Below are positions 10,376 to 20,944 of a stretch of DNA of 64,000 nt, one piece after another. Under the pieces are notes generated by a model. The model was not told where the DNA came from. It saw nothing but the letters and a program-made list of their open reading frames with translations, and ran no database searches. Position 1 is the stretch's first letter. Each line of letters starts with the position of its first letter. Origin of the DNA: Diphasiastrum complanatum (taxonomy: Eukaryota; Streptophyta; Lycopodiopsida; Lycopodiales; Lycopodiaceae); assembly GCA_029204225.1 (NCBI GenBank), contig CM055094.1:22442657-22506656 (forward strand), in the 5' to 3' direction. Both the position numbers and the translations under genes were made by a program.

Positions 10376-11533
10376 GATTTTTTGTTAACTTAGGAACAAA
10401 AAGTACTTTAGACAGAGAAAGAACTTTTGATGAAGAAAGCTTTAAGGGAATGGTCCCTATGCCTTCAATAGCACACTCATGATCATTTGCTGTGTAGATG
10501 GACTTCTTGGCTCCTTCATAAGGTGACATGGATGAAAAAGAATGCTTGGAGCTATACATATGTGAGAAAGCTCCATTGTCGATATACCACGAACCATCCT
10601 TCTTGAAAGGTGATGAAGAAAAACTCAAGACCATAAGAGATCCCTCTCCATCACTTGCAAGAGCATCTTCCTTCTCTTCATTGTAAATGTTGGCTTGCTT
10701 GAATTGACTCTTTTTCTTGAAGCAATTGGTGGCATAATGCCCCTTCTTGCCACAAAAGAAATACTCGATGTTTTTTTTCTTCTTCTTGGATGTGAAAGCT
10801 TGAGAGGACTCATCCTCTTCTCCTTTCTCCTTGGAAATAAGATTGTTCTTGCTTGAAGAGAGTTGGTGTTGATTCTTACTTCTTGTCTTGTGCTTGTCTT
10901 TGGTAAAGAGAGTTTTACCATCAATGTTGAGAGATAGTCTCTCCATTTTCAAGAGTTTATACTCTTGTCTTGATTCTTCATAAATGAGCACCCTTTGGAG
11001 TTCTACCAAACTTGGTAGCTCCTCCTTAATGGCATAATTCTGAACAAGGTTGTCATATTCCTCCTTTAACCCATTAAGTATGACTTGAACAAGTTCATTT
11101 TGGTTGATGGAGTCTCCTATGCATGACAATTCTCTATGGAGGTCTTTAACTCTCATTACATAAGCTGAAGCACATTCATCAGTTCTCTGTACACTTTGAA
11201 ATTTTGGTTTCTTAGTGTTAGAAGTCTAGAAGTATTCTTTGCCTCATAGATGGACTTGAGAGTATCCCAAGCATCTTTGGCATTAGTACAAGCACCAATT
11301 TCTCTTAAGATGTCATTTGAGACATTCATTTTAATATAATGCAGAGCCATCCTAGCTCTCTTTTTGTACTTTGGAATTTCTTGAGGAATTTGTGGTTCTT
11401 CTTCAATTCCAAGTACAATATCTATCACATCTTGTAGAATTAAGATAGATTCCATCCTAACCTTCCAAATTGAGTAATTGGAGGTTGACAATCTTTCACT
11501 TGCTTCTAATAGAAAGACACCCATTGAAGTCAT
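10356..11533 (-). pseudogene. Gag-protease of interior 1, broken by a one-base deletion
   Basis: Same protein as the 392-codon frame at 14710-15888, but a missing A near 11200 (GAAATTTT here, GAAAATTTT at the other copy) splits it into frames 11156-11533 and 10356-11156. Gag begins MTSMGVFLLEASERL. The zinc knuckle reads YFFCGKKGHYATNC, with the first Cys replaced by Tyr. The protease motif is IDNGAFSHM, Asn replacing Ser of DSGA. The break is private to this copy and therefore postdates the duplication. Confidence 0.88.
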
Positions 11534-12268
11534 AAAGAATGACGGGAATAAAAAAAAAATGGATGAAAAAATTGCTTATCTTTTCACTATAGGAACCAAT
11601 CAAGGGTAAAAAACCAAATCCTATATAAGACTAAGCAAAAAACTGTGAAATAGATCTCACTAGTTTGACAATCTCTCTAAAACAAGATTTGAATCATCAA
11701 AAAAGATGAAGTATGACAAAAGTTATGATTCTCTGAATTTCACACGTGTGAAATACTCCAAAAATGTCAAATTGACTCAAATACAATCTATTTGTATGAA
11801 ACAATTTGCCTAGAACCTATAAATTTTGTCTAAATCACATATAGATGAGATTGGTCAGCTTCTGGATGATTTTTCTGATCATTCAAGCAATAAATGACAT
11901 GTACTCACAATTTGCCACAGGTCTAAGCGCCGTACCTACGACTCTTCAAAAGCTTATAACTTTTGATTGGCTTATCCAACTGTATGATTCAAATTGCATT
12001 AGATTCTACACATTTCTAACTTTCTAGTGGGCCAATTTGCATGAAATTTGGATCTAAGGTGAGAGAGAACCACCAAACTAAAAATGGGCGGATTTCACAC
12101 GTGCTAGCACCTGAAATTCCGTACAGTAACTGATCCTGATCTGTTTGAAGCTCTAAATCACCAGAAAACTGCAAACTAGCTAGAAAGTAGAATCTAGACA
12201 ATTCCTAGCTTGAAATCTGATCAAATTTGCAAACTTTTTGATTAGATTTGCTTGTAAATCTTAGGTAG
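11534..12268 (-). other. Untranslated leader, interior 1
   Basis: Non-coding sequence between gag and the primer site. It holds a perfect 16-base palindrome TTTCACACGTGTGAAA at 11738-11753, containing a G-box core CACGTG, and a half-matching TTTCACACGTG at 12093-12103. Small open frames here are not considered genes. Confidence 0.75.
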
Positions 12269-12280
12269 GCTCTGATACCA
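12269..12280 (-). other. Primer-binding site, interior 1
   Basis: GCTCTGATACCA immediately next to the start of LTR 2 (TGTTGAATTC). Confidence 0.92.
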
Positions 12281-12892
12281 TGTTGAATTCACATGTGTGG
12301 GACGTCCTACACATGTACTTTTGATCTCCTAAGCCCAATAATATCATAAAGATCAGACTAGCATTGATTGACAATAGGAAAGCTGATCATACAAGAAATA
12401 TTATTGTGTTACAAGCAAGATCTGTCAACAAAACATTAAACTAAGTGCAATAAATGTCTCAACTCGGCTAGAGAGAGAAAATGAAAGTACAAACTCGAGT
12501 AGAGAGAGAGGGCACAAAGAGCTTAGTCTCCAAATTTGCATTACACACAAATTTCATCATCTTCTCAATGATAGTACATCACATATATATAGATCCATGG
12601 ACTCTCCTCCTACTTTGAGTTGAATTGGAGTTATGAATCCACCTCTCAAGCTATCTAGACTTATTCAAGCCACCTCAAGACGTCTAATTGTGCCACCTAG
12701 TCTTTTCATGCATTAAATGTGGCATGCAAAGTACAAATGGCAATTCCTATGGTAGCTCGAGTTTCTACTTCTACCTACCTTGAATATTTTATTCTAAGAT
12801 GGGTCTTTACGAAGCCAAAAGAGCTCAATTCATCTTTGGCATTTTTCAAACCCCTACTTACAACATTAGATAGATTTTTCCAATATTTGACA
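12281..12892 (-). repeat. LTR 2 of the array (612 bp, middle, probable hybrid)
   Basis: It serves both as 5' LTR of interior 1 and 3' LTR of interior 2. Its first part up to about 12424 matches LTR 3 and differs from LTR 1; from about 12465 on it matches LTR 1 and differs from LTR 3. A single private change is T in AATGTCTC. Confidence 0.93.
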
Positions 12893-12910
12893 CTCCTCCT
12901 AAAAATGTAT

Positions 12911-13452
12911 CTAATGTGGATCAAGCATCGATCTTGAGATAAGACCAAGATTAGATCTATGCTTTGAGAAGGCACTTTTGCAAAGTGAATTTGTGAGAAG
13001 ATCAGCAATACATGAATATGTGTCGACGTGTTCCAAGTTGATTTCACCTCCAATGAGCTCTACCCTTACAAAATGGTGTGCCACTTCTATATGCTTGCTT
13101 CTTGCATGAAAAATAGGATTGTTTGCAAGAGCTTGTGCTGATATGTTGTCACATTTTATCAAGGGAAGATCATCCTCTTTGATGCACTTTAGCTCCATGA
13201 TTAACCTCTTGATCGAAAGCACTTATTTAGTTGTTGTAGTGAGTGCTTTGTACTCGGCCTCACAAGAGGATAGAGATATGGTATCTTTTTGTGCACACAA
13301 TAGCTCAAATCGGGTCTAGTGATAGTAACCCAAATTAGAGAGCCTATAAGACTCCTATAAAGTGTGATGTCCTCGAAGGATCTTTCATCACCTTTAATAG
13401 GATCTTTTACATGTTGCTCCATGGGAGTATCTATGCGTTTACAATTTTGCAT
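12911..13452 (-). pseudogene. RT C-terminus fused out of frame to RNase H, interior 2
   Basis: Same deletion junction and frames as in interior 1 (13201-13452 and 12911-13222), with a few substitutions, for example VRVELIGGE where interior 1 has VREELIGGE. The shared junction shows that the deletion predates the tandem duplication. Confidence 0.85.
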
Positions 13453-14125
13453 ATTGAATTTTTCTCAACATAGAAAAGAGATATCTAGATTGACAAATAA
13501 AAGCATACTCTTCATGAAAATCAATCTCAAGGCCTAAAATGTAATGGATCTCTCCTAGATCTTGCATTTTAAATTCTCTTCCTAATTCATCCTTAGTTTC
13601 TTGAACTAGCATCAAACAATTTCCACTAAGAATAATGTCATCTACATAGATTAGAAGAATGACAATATTACTACCATCAAACTTTAAGTACATAGAAGGA
13701 TTATAGTCACTAAGCACAAATCCTAATGAAAGTAGAAAGTTGTTGAGTCTTGAATACCATGATCTAGGTGCTTGCTTCAAGCCATAAAGACTTCTAAATA
13801 GCAAACACACCTTAGATTTATCCTTGATAAATCCTTGAGGTTGTTCCACATATATCTCCTCCTCAAGATATCCATTCAAAAAAGCGTTGGAGACATCAAG
13901 TTGATACAATTTTCACTTGAAAAATAAGGCAAGAGAGATTATGATTCTTATTGTCACCATCTTTGCTACAGGAGCAAAGGTTTCTTCATAGTCAAGGCCA
14001 TATATTTGTGCAAAGCCTGTAGCACATAATCTTTCCTTGTACTTGTTGATGGAGCCATCATGATTGTACTTGATCTTGAACACCCACTTGCATCCAATGA
14101 TATGCATGTTAGGTGGTGGATCCAC
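13439..14125 (-). pseudogene. Copia reverse transcriptase, interior 2
   Basis: Predicted protein identical to the interior 1 RT, including intact YVDD and the same internal UGA between the ALFFK and YQLDV segments. A readthrough or frameshift would be needed for expression; I treat it as dead. Confidence 0.88.
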
Positions 14126-14729
14126 TAGCTAATTTATTGGAAGTGTACTCACCACCTCCATCACTTCTAAGAATCTTGATTTTGTATGAAAATTGCTTTT
14201 CAACTAGAGCTTTGAACTTTAGGAAATAGTCAAACACCATAGACTTTGAAGCTAGAAGATATAACCAAGTAAATCTTGTGAAATCATCAATGAAAGTTAC
14301 AAAGCAAGTAGCACCACCCTTGTTCTTTGAAGATGAGAAGTGCACATCCGAGTGTATGAGCTCCAATGGATGTGTAGTCTTGATAGATGACTTTGAAAAA
14401 GGCTTCTTATGAGACTTAGATATGACAGAAGCCTCACATGGCTTGAAATTCTTGGAGATAAGATTAGGCAAGCCAATAGCTTTGGCTTTCTTGACCATGG
14501 ACACCATAGAACTATAGCTAGGATGTCCCAACCTTCTATGCCATAGTTCCTCCAAAGACATATGAGAAGCAAAAGCACCATCACAAGAGTTAGCATACTC
14601 TTTGGGATCAAGCTTGTAGATTCCACCATATCTAGACCCAAATGCAAGGATCTCATCATGCTTCTTGATTGTACATGTATCAACATTGAAATTCACATCT
14701 AGTCCACTATCAAACATTTGCACTAACAA
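14109..14729 (-). pseudogene. Truncated copia integrase, interior 2
   Basis: Predicted protein identical to that of interior 1, with the same damaged zinc site, the two core Asp residues and the same truncation before the catalytic Glu. Confidence 0.87.
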
Positions 14730-15888
14730 GATTTTTTGTTAACTTAGGAACAAAAAGTACTTTAGACAGAGAAAGAACTTTTGATGAAGAAAGCTTTAAG
14801 GGAATGGTCCCTATGCCTTCAATAGCACACTCATGATCATTTGTTGTGTAGATGGACTTCTTGGCTCCTTCATAAGGTGACATGGATGAAAAAGAATGCT
14901 TGGAGCTATACATATGTGAGAAAGCTCCATTGTCGATATACCACGAACCATCCTTCTTGAAAGGTGATGAAGAAAAACTCAAGACCATAAGAGATCCCTC
15001 TCCATCACTTGCAAGAGCATCTTCCTTCTCTTCATTGTAAATGTTGGCTTGCTTGAATTGACTCTTTTTCTTGAAGCAATTGGTGGCATAATGACCCTTC
15101 TTGCCACAAAAGAAATACTCGATGTTTTTTTTCTTCTTCTTGGATGTGAAAGCTTGAGAGGACTCATCCTCTTCTCCTTTCTCCTTGGAAATAAGATTGT
15201 TCTTGCTTGAAGAGAGTTGGTGTTGATGCTTACTTCTTGTCTTGTGCTTGTCTTTGGTAAAGAGAGTTTTACCATCAATGTTGAGAGATAGTCTCTCCAT
15301 TTTCAAGAGTTTATACTCTTGTCTTGATTCTTCATAAATGAGCACACTTTGGAGTTCTACCAAACTTGGTAGCTCCTCCTTAATGGCATAATTCTGAACA
15401 AGGTTGTCATATTCCTCCTTTAACCCATTAAGTATGACTTGAACAAGTTCATTTTGGTTGATGGAGTCTCCTATGCATGACAATTCTCTATGGAGGTCTT
15501 TAACTCTCATTACATAAGCTGAAGCACATTCATCAGTTCTCTGTACACTTTGAAAATTTTGGTTTCTTAGTGTTAGAAGTCTAGAAGTATTCTTTGCCTC
15601 ATAGATGGACTTGAGAGTATCCCAAGCATCTTTGGCATTAGTACAAGCACCAATTTCTCTTAAGATGTCATTTGAGACATTCATTTTAATATAATGCAGA
15701 GCCATCCTAGCTCTCTTTTTGTACTTTGGAATTTCTTGAGGAATTTGTGGTTCTTCTTCAATTCCAAGTACAATATCTATCACATCTTGTAGAATTAAGA
15801 TAGATTCCATCCTAACCTTCCAAATTGAGTAATTGGAGGTTGACAATCTTTCACTTGCTTCTAATAGAAAGACACCCATTGAAGTCAT
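14710..15888 (-). CDS. Intact Gag-protease open frame of interior 2 (392 codons)
   Basis: The only uninterrupted gag-protease of the array. Order: gag N-terminus (residues 1-30, with STSNYSIWKVRMES), the gag helical core (AWDTLKSIYEAKN), a Lys- and Ser-rich linker, the knuckle YFFCGKKGHYATNC near residue 265, then protease WYIDNGAFSHM near residue 318. Family Gag binds RNA through a CCHC knuckle; here the first Cys is Tyr. Family protease uses a DSG or DTG motif; here it is DNG, keeping the catalytic Asp. It may make Gag, but probably with weakened RNA binding and protease activity. The stop is followed after a one-base shift by integrase. Confidence 0.85.
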   Translation of the reverse strand: MTSMGVFLLEASERLSTSNYSIWKVRMESILILQDVIDIVLGIEEEPQIPQEIPKYKKRARMALHYIKMNVSNDILREIGACTNAKDAWDTLKSIYEAKNTSRLLTLRNQNFQSVQRTDECASAYVMRVKDLHRELSCIGDSINQNELVQVILNGLKEEYDNLVQNYAIKEELPSLVELQSVLIYEESRQEYKLLKMERLSLNIDGKTLFTKDKHKTRSKHQHQLSSSKNNLISKEKGEEDESSQAFTSKKKKKNIEYFFCGKKGHYATNCFKKKSQFKQANIYNEEKEDALASDGEGSLMVLSFSSSPFKKDGSWYIDNGAFSHMYSSKHSFSSMSPYEGAKKSIYTTNDHECAIEGIGTIPLKLSSSKVLSLSKVLFVPKLTKNLVSANV

Positions 15889-16623
15889 AAAGAATGACGG
15901 GAATAAAAAAAAAATGGATGAAAAAATTGCTTATCTTTTCACTATAGGAACCAATCAAGGGTAAAAAACCAAATCCTATATAAGACTAAGCAAAAAACTG
16001 TGAAATAGATCTCACTAGTTTGACAATCTCTCTAAAACAAGATTTGAATCATCAAAAAAGATGAAGTATGACAAAAGTTATGATTCTCTGAATTTCACAC
16101 GTGTGAAATACTCCAAAAATGTCAAATTGACTCAAATACAATCTATTTGTATGAAACAATTTGCCTAGAACCTATAAATTTTGTCTAAATCACATATAGA
16201 TGAGATTGGTCAGCTTCTGGATGATTTTTCTGATCATTCAAGCAATAAATGACATGTACTCACAATTTGCCACAGGTCTAAGCGCCGTACCTACGACTCT
16301 TCAAAAGCTTATAACTTTTGATTGGCTTATCCAACTGTATGATTCAAATTGCATTAGATTCTACACATTTCTAACTTTCTAGTGGGCCAATTTGCATGAA
16401 ATTTGGATCTAAGGTGAGAGAGAACCACCAAACTAAAAATGGGCGGATTTCACACGTGCTAGCACCTGAAATTCCGTACAGTAACTGATCCTGATCTGTT
16501 TGAAGCTCTAAATCACCAGAAAACTGCAAACTAGCTAGAAAGTAGAATCTAGACAATTCCTAGCTTGAAATCTGATCAAATTTGCAAACTTTTTGATTAG
16601 ATTTGCTTGTAAATCTTAGGTAG
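15889..16623 (-). other. Untranslated leader, interior 2
   Basis: Copy of the leader at 11534-12268, with the same palindrome TTTCACACGTGTGAAA at 16093-16108. Confidence 0.75.
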
Positions 16624-16635
16624 GCTCTGATACCA
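16624..16635 (-). other. Primer-binding site, interior 2
   Basis: GCTCTGATACCA directly abutting LTR 3. Confidence 0.92.
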
Positions 16636-17245
16636 TGTTGAATTCACATGTGTGGGACGTCCTACACATGTACTTTTGATCTCCTAAGCCCAATAATATC
16701 ATAAAGATCAGACTAGCATTGATTGACAATAGGAAAGCTGATCATACAAGAAATATTATTGTGTTACAAGCAAGATCTGTCAACAAAACATTAAACTAAG
16801 TGCAATAAATGCCTCAACTAGCTAGAGAGAGAAAATGAAAGTAAAAACTCGAGTAGAGAGAGAGGGCACAAAGAGCTTAGTCTCCAAATTTGCATTACAC
16901 ACAAATTTCATCATCTTCTCAATGAGAGTACATCACATATATATAGATCCATGGACTCTCCTCCTACTTTGAGTTGATTGAGTTATGAATCCACCTCTCA
17001 AGCTATCTAGACTTATTCAAGCCACCTCAATATGTCGAATTGTGCCACCTACTCTTTTCATGCATTAAATGTGGCATGCAAAGTACAAATGGCAATTCCT
17101 ATGGTAGCTCGAGTTTCTACTTCCACCTACCTTGAATATTTTATTCTAAGATGGGTCTTTACGAAGCCAAAAGAGCTCAATTCATCTTTGGCATTTTTAG
17201 GAGCCCTACTTACAACATTAGATAGATTCTTCCAATATTTTGACA
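16636..17245 (-). repeat. LTR 3 of the array (610 bp, rightmost)
   Basis: Starts TGTTGAATTC like LTR 2 and ends TTTTGACA. From about 16815 rightward it differs from LTRs 1 and 2 at many positions, for example CAACTAGC for CAACTCGGC, CAATATGTCG for CAAGACGTCT, and TTAGGAGCCC for TCAAACCCC. Followed by CTCCTCC, the polypurine tract complement of a third interior. Confidence 0.9.
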
Positions 17246-17695
17246 CTCCTCCTAAAAATATATCTAATGTGGATCAAGCATCGATCTTGAGATAAGACCA
17301 AGATTAGATCTATGCTTTGAGAAGGCACTTTTGCAAAGTGGCTTTGTGAGAAGATCAACAATACATGAAGATGTGTCGATGTGTTCCAAGTTGATTTCAC
17401 CTCCAATGAGCTTTTCCCTTACAAAATGGTGTGCCACTTCTATATGCTTGCTTCTTGCATGAAAAATAGGATTGTTTGCAAGAGCTTGTGCCGATATGTT
17501 GTCACATTTGATCAAGGGAAGATCATCCTCTTTGATGCACTTTAGCTCCATGATTAACCTCTTGATCCAAAGCACATCTTTAGTTGTTGTAGTGAGTGCT
17601 TTGTACTCGGCCTCACAAGAAGATAGAGATATGGTATCTTGCTTCTTTGAAAGCCAAGACACAAGATTGCCTCCAAAAAAGATAGTATATGCATA
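17246..17695 (-). pseudogene. RNase H of a third, truncated interior
   Basis: Frame 17264-17662 gives a continuous RNase H C-terminal region: SWLSKKQDTISLSSCEAEY, WIKRLIMEL, IKCDNISAQALANN, HARSKHIEVAHHFV and VDLLTKPLCKSAFSKH. Unlike interiors 1 and 2 it keeps the junction-spanning segment, and sequence further right still reads as the preceding YTIFFGGNLV. It stops matching near 17695. It must come from a less deleted relative of the array element. Confidence 0.88.
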
Positions 17696-18579
17696 TTAGA
17701 ATGATCATTAGCTCATGCTTTCATCCATCAATCCACAAAATCACACATTTGCAAAATAGGTGTTAGAAATCTATTTGGAGTGATCATTAAGATCCATTAG
17801 GTAGGATTTCCTTACATCGCACCCCTCCCTTGAGAAGATAAGCCTCAAGAGGAGAAGATATAGAGCTCAAGAAACCTAGATATACCAAAAAGCCAAGATC
17901 CAAGAAGAGGATCCAAGCAAAACCAAAAACCCAAAAAGAGCCAAGAAGATAGTCAAGAACTTCACCCCTCATCTAAGCCGTTCCACTTCTAGATCCATCA
18001 CCAAGCTTGACAACCTTGGAAGACTTAGATCCCATTTAGATCCATAACTTAGCCCCCTCTCCATTGGATTGAATCCCGCTACTACATCGATACTCACCCG
18101 GTTGGAGATCCCCCAACTTTGCCCAAAATTTGAAATTCATAGGTGAAAGACCATACAGAGGCAAAAAAATTCTATCTTATGGAGGAGTGGTGTTGGAAAA
18201 CCTTGATGGCCAAAGATTTGATACTTCAATGAATGGCAGCCAATTACGCAAGTTTTAATAGTCTGATTCTCCTACCTGATTGTTAATTTGTACTTTTTAT
18301 TTTTATTTAATTTTGCAAATTTATTCTTTTAGATTACTTTTTTTTTTTTTGAAAAAAGACAATAAAAATACAAAAAAATTGAAAAAATTGAAAAATAGAA
18401 AAGATGAGCGAAGGTCAGAAAAGTCATCAGATCACAAAAAGATGAAGGAAAATATTTTCATGAATGATTTTTTTGAGAAAAAATGACTCAAAAGTCACTA
18501 TCATGGCTAGATTTTGATTCAAACAATCATATTAACTCTTTTCAAGCTCTCAGATAATAAATCATGTTCAAGTCTCGAG
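17696..18579. other. No gene recognised; possible LTR end near 17760-17836
   Basis: CTTACATCGCA followed by CCCCTCCCTTGAGAA (17822-17836) could be an LTR end plus the complement of a polypurine tract of another minus-strand element, but nothing to its right reads as RNase H. The rest is A- and T-rich without recognisable coding sequence. Confidence 0.3.
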
Positions 18580-19027
18580 ATCAAAAAAGGGCGACTCGAT
18601 TCGGGATCGAAAAATTCGATTCGAGTCAATTCAACTTGACTCTGGAGTTTGATCTTTTGACTATATGTTTTTTGTAGTAAAGTATATACAGATTTCAGGA
18701 TGCTCATTATTGAATGGATTTGGACCTAAGCATTAAAATCATATTGCAATTGATTTCCAAAGAGCATTACAGGCGTACGCGCAAGAGTACCAATCCTTGT
18801 CAGATCGGAAAAGGGCGACTCGATTCAGGATCGAGAAATTCGATTCGAGTCAATTCGACTTGACTCTGGAGTTCGATCTTTTGACTATATATTTTTTGTA
18901 GTAAAGTATATATAGATTTCAGGATGCTCATTATTGGATGGATTTGGACCTAAGCATTAAAATCATATTGCAATTGATTTCCAAAGAGCATTACAGGCGT
19001 ACGCGCAAGATTACCAATCCTTGCCAG
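18580..19027. repeat. Tandem duplication, unit 224 bp
   Basis: Two consecutive units begin at about 18580 and 18804 with AAGGGCGACTCGATTC and end with GTACGCGCAAGA...CCAATCCTTG. They differ at about a dozen positions. The units contain closely spaced GATTCGAGTC and AACTTGACTC motifs. No coding function is evident. Confidence 0.9.
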
Positions 19028-19393
19028 ATCCAACGGTTAGGCAGTCAGCTTTATTTGCAAAAGACCTGGCTTGTCTTGCATCTATATCATGCAAATGAGA
19101 TGATTGTTTGTTGGCATTAACTTTTGATCCTAATAACCCAATGGCATTCGAGCATGTTCAAGATCAACTTCCATTGGCTAGATTGTACTATCGTGCGACA
19201 ATGTTCGAAGGCTCTTGGAAAACGTTACCTGGATGGCATCTAAATGGTTATCAGGTGCACAAATGTTTCTTTCCACATGACATAAATTTTAATGAGCCAC
19301 ACCTGGAATTCATGGAAAAGGCTCAACACCATTTGATCAAGGTCCAAAGTTCGAAGTGAATAAATCTCGCGAGGTGTATTGGACCGCCACCAA
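19028..19393 (+). pseudogene. Unrecognised open frame upstream of an LTR
   Basis: The frame at 19108-19359 (83 codons; DQLPLARLYYRATMFEGSW, HKCFFPHDINFNEPH) lies just before a polypurine tract and LTR start, so it could be the 3' end of a retrotransposon's coding region, but I recognise no RNase H or integrase motif. It is short, and its 5' side is the 224-bp duplication. Confidence 0.3.
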
Positions 19394-19875
19394 TTTTGGT
19401 GGGGGATACTGTTGGAGGGTTTGTGGATATCCAGACAACCCTAGTTAGATTATTCATTTATTAGCAATTAATAATTGAAAGGGATTTGGCACCCTACGTG
19501 TGTAAGTCCAACCTGATGATCACATAGTTATTGGATTAATTAGAAGTTATTAAAAGGACTTTAGACCAATTTGTTGGAATGAAATCTCATAGGGTCTAAT
19601 ACTCAAAGTAGTGAATGAAAGTGGGTTCCCCCTCTTATTCAAATTCAAATAAAAATAATGAGGGAGGTAGGAATTGGCCAATAGGCTTTGAGGCCAAGGG
19701 CCCTAGAATTTACTATAAATAGGGACGATGTGTATCTGATGCTCAATCAAGAAGGTCGAAACTCTACCAATTTGCAATTGGATGTCCTTGCTCTTCTTTC
19801 TTGCTCCATCTCTCACGTTTTATTATGATGTTTATGTTATTTGGATTTGCTAATTGTTGGGATTGAATCTTGTTT
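19394..19875 (+). mobile_element. Polypurine tract and LTR of a plus-strand retrotransposon
   Basis: TTTTGGTGGGGGATAC (19394-19409) followed by TGTTGGAGGG at 19410 has the form of a polypurine tract and LTR start. A TATAAATA box is at 19714-19721, in the position expected of an LTR promoter. The 3' end of the LTR was not located; it may run into the microsatellite at 19880. Confidence 0.55.
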
Positions 19876-19878
19876 TTA

Positions 19879-19879
<1 letters not shown>

Positions 19880-19945
<66 letters not shown>
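19880..19945. repeat. Compound TG and AG microsatellite
   Basis: About 31 bases of TG repeat (19880-19910) pass directly into about 34 bases of AG repeat (19911-19945). Confidence 0.97.
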
Positions 19946-19948
<3 letters not shown>

Positions 19949-20281
19949 AAGCTTGATCTTGTGGTTTAGGGTTAGATGGTCGTAGTGTTAGATGTTGAAT
20001 CACAAGCATGTGTATGAATCTGAATTATGCTATCGCTCTCATGGGAATGAATCTCCGCATGACATGTAAAGAATCCACTTCTTCGCTTGATGCTTTGCTT
20101 AGATCTAGGGTTGAAGGTGGATCTAATACCCGCTACACAAACATGGATGGGTATCAGTTCCAAACTTGACAATACAAGTATTACATTATTGCTTACAAAG
20201 ATAGTTTTCTTGTAAGCATACCACTTGATGCTAATGTAAGGTTGAGCAGGGACTTGTGTCCCACTGAGCAACATGAAATGG

Positions 20282-20710
20282 ACAAAATGAGAGACGAACC
20301 ACTCAGGAATCTAATTGGCAACTTAATGTACGCCATGGTGTGTACCGGACCTCACTTGGGAGTTGCAGTTACCAAGCTTAGCCAGTTCCTCACCAACCCA
20401 AGATAGATCTTGGCCTCATGTATAAGGCCACCAAAGAAGGTCCAATGTTAGGATGTGCAAACTCAAAGTGGAGAGGGGATGTAACAGGGAGTGTACAAGT
20501 GGATACGTCTACATAATGGCAAGATCTGATGTAAGCTAGAGCTGCAAAAAACAACACTCCACAGCCTTGTCATCAAGAAAGTCTGAATATATGGGGAAAA
20601 GTCATGGTGCTAAAGAATTTATATGGAAGTAGACCATTATGGGAGAACTGGGAATTGACAACTCAAGAATGACACTCTACAACGACAATCAAGGGCGCTT
20701 TATGTTACGA
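20282..20710 (+). pseudogene. Decayed copia RT C-terminus and RNase H
   Basis: The plus strand reads NLIGNLMYAMVCTGPHLGVAV, then QFLTNP, the RT connection region of copia elements (usually SLMYAMVCTRPD). After degraded sequence it gives SSKKSEY-like, AKEFIWK and MTLYNDNQG segments of RNase H. Several stops and shifts. It lies in the opposite strand to the family-F element to its right and is a separate fragment. Confidence 0.7.
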
Positions 20711-20944
20711 GTGATAAGATGATGTCTAGGAATTTACCTGTTATAGTTGAAGCCTGCAGGTTTTCTTTTGCACGATTATCATTAGCATATTTTACGAGCA
20801 TTGAAAGCCAGAAAATGAACAAATGATGGGGGAAAAGGTGGAGCACTAAAATACGGAAATTCAACAACAAAAAAGGATCACTTTATTTACAAAAAGAATC
20901 AATCAATCAAATCACACTACTGAATGAGTGAGTCTTGAGAGAGA

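Larger units (their letters stand above)
7927..17695 (-). mobile_element. Tandem copia array sharing LTRs (LTR-INT-LTR-INT-LTR-partial INT)
   Basis: Three LTRs (7927-8538, 12281-12892, 16636-17245) alternate with two nearly identical interiors (8539-12280 and 12893-16635) and a third truncated interior (17246-17695). The period is 4354-4355 bp. The two interiors differ at roughly nine positions that I could see and share the same defects: an integrase truncated and joined to RT, an in-frame UGA in RT, and an RT-RNase H deletion with frameshift. Both have primer sites directly beside an LTR. Such a structure arises by recombination between LTRs rather than by separate insertions. The flank at the left is CATAT; the right end is truncated so no direct repeat can be tested. 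Confidence 0.92.
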
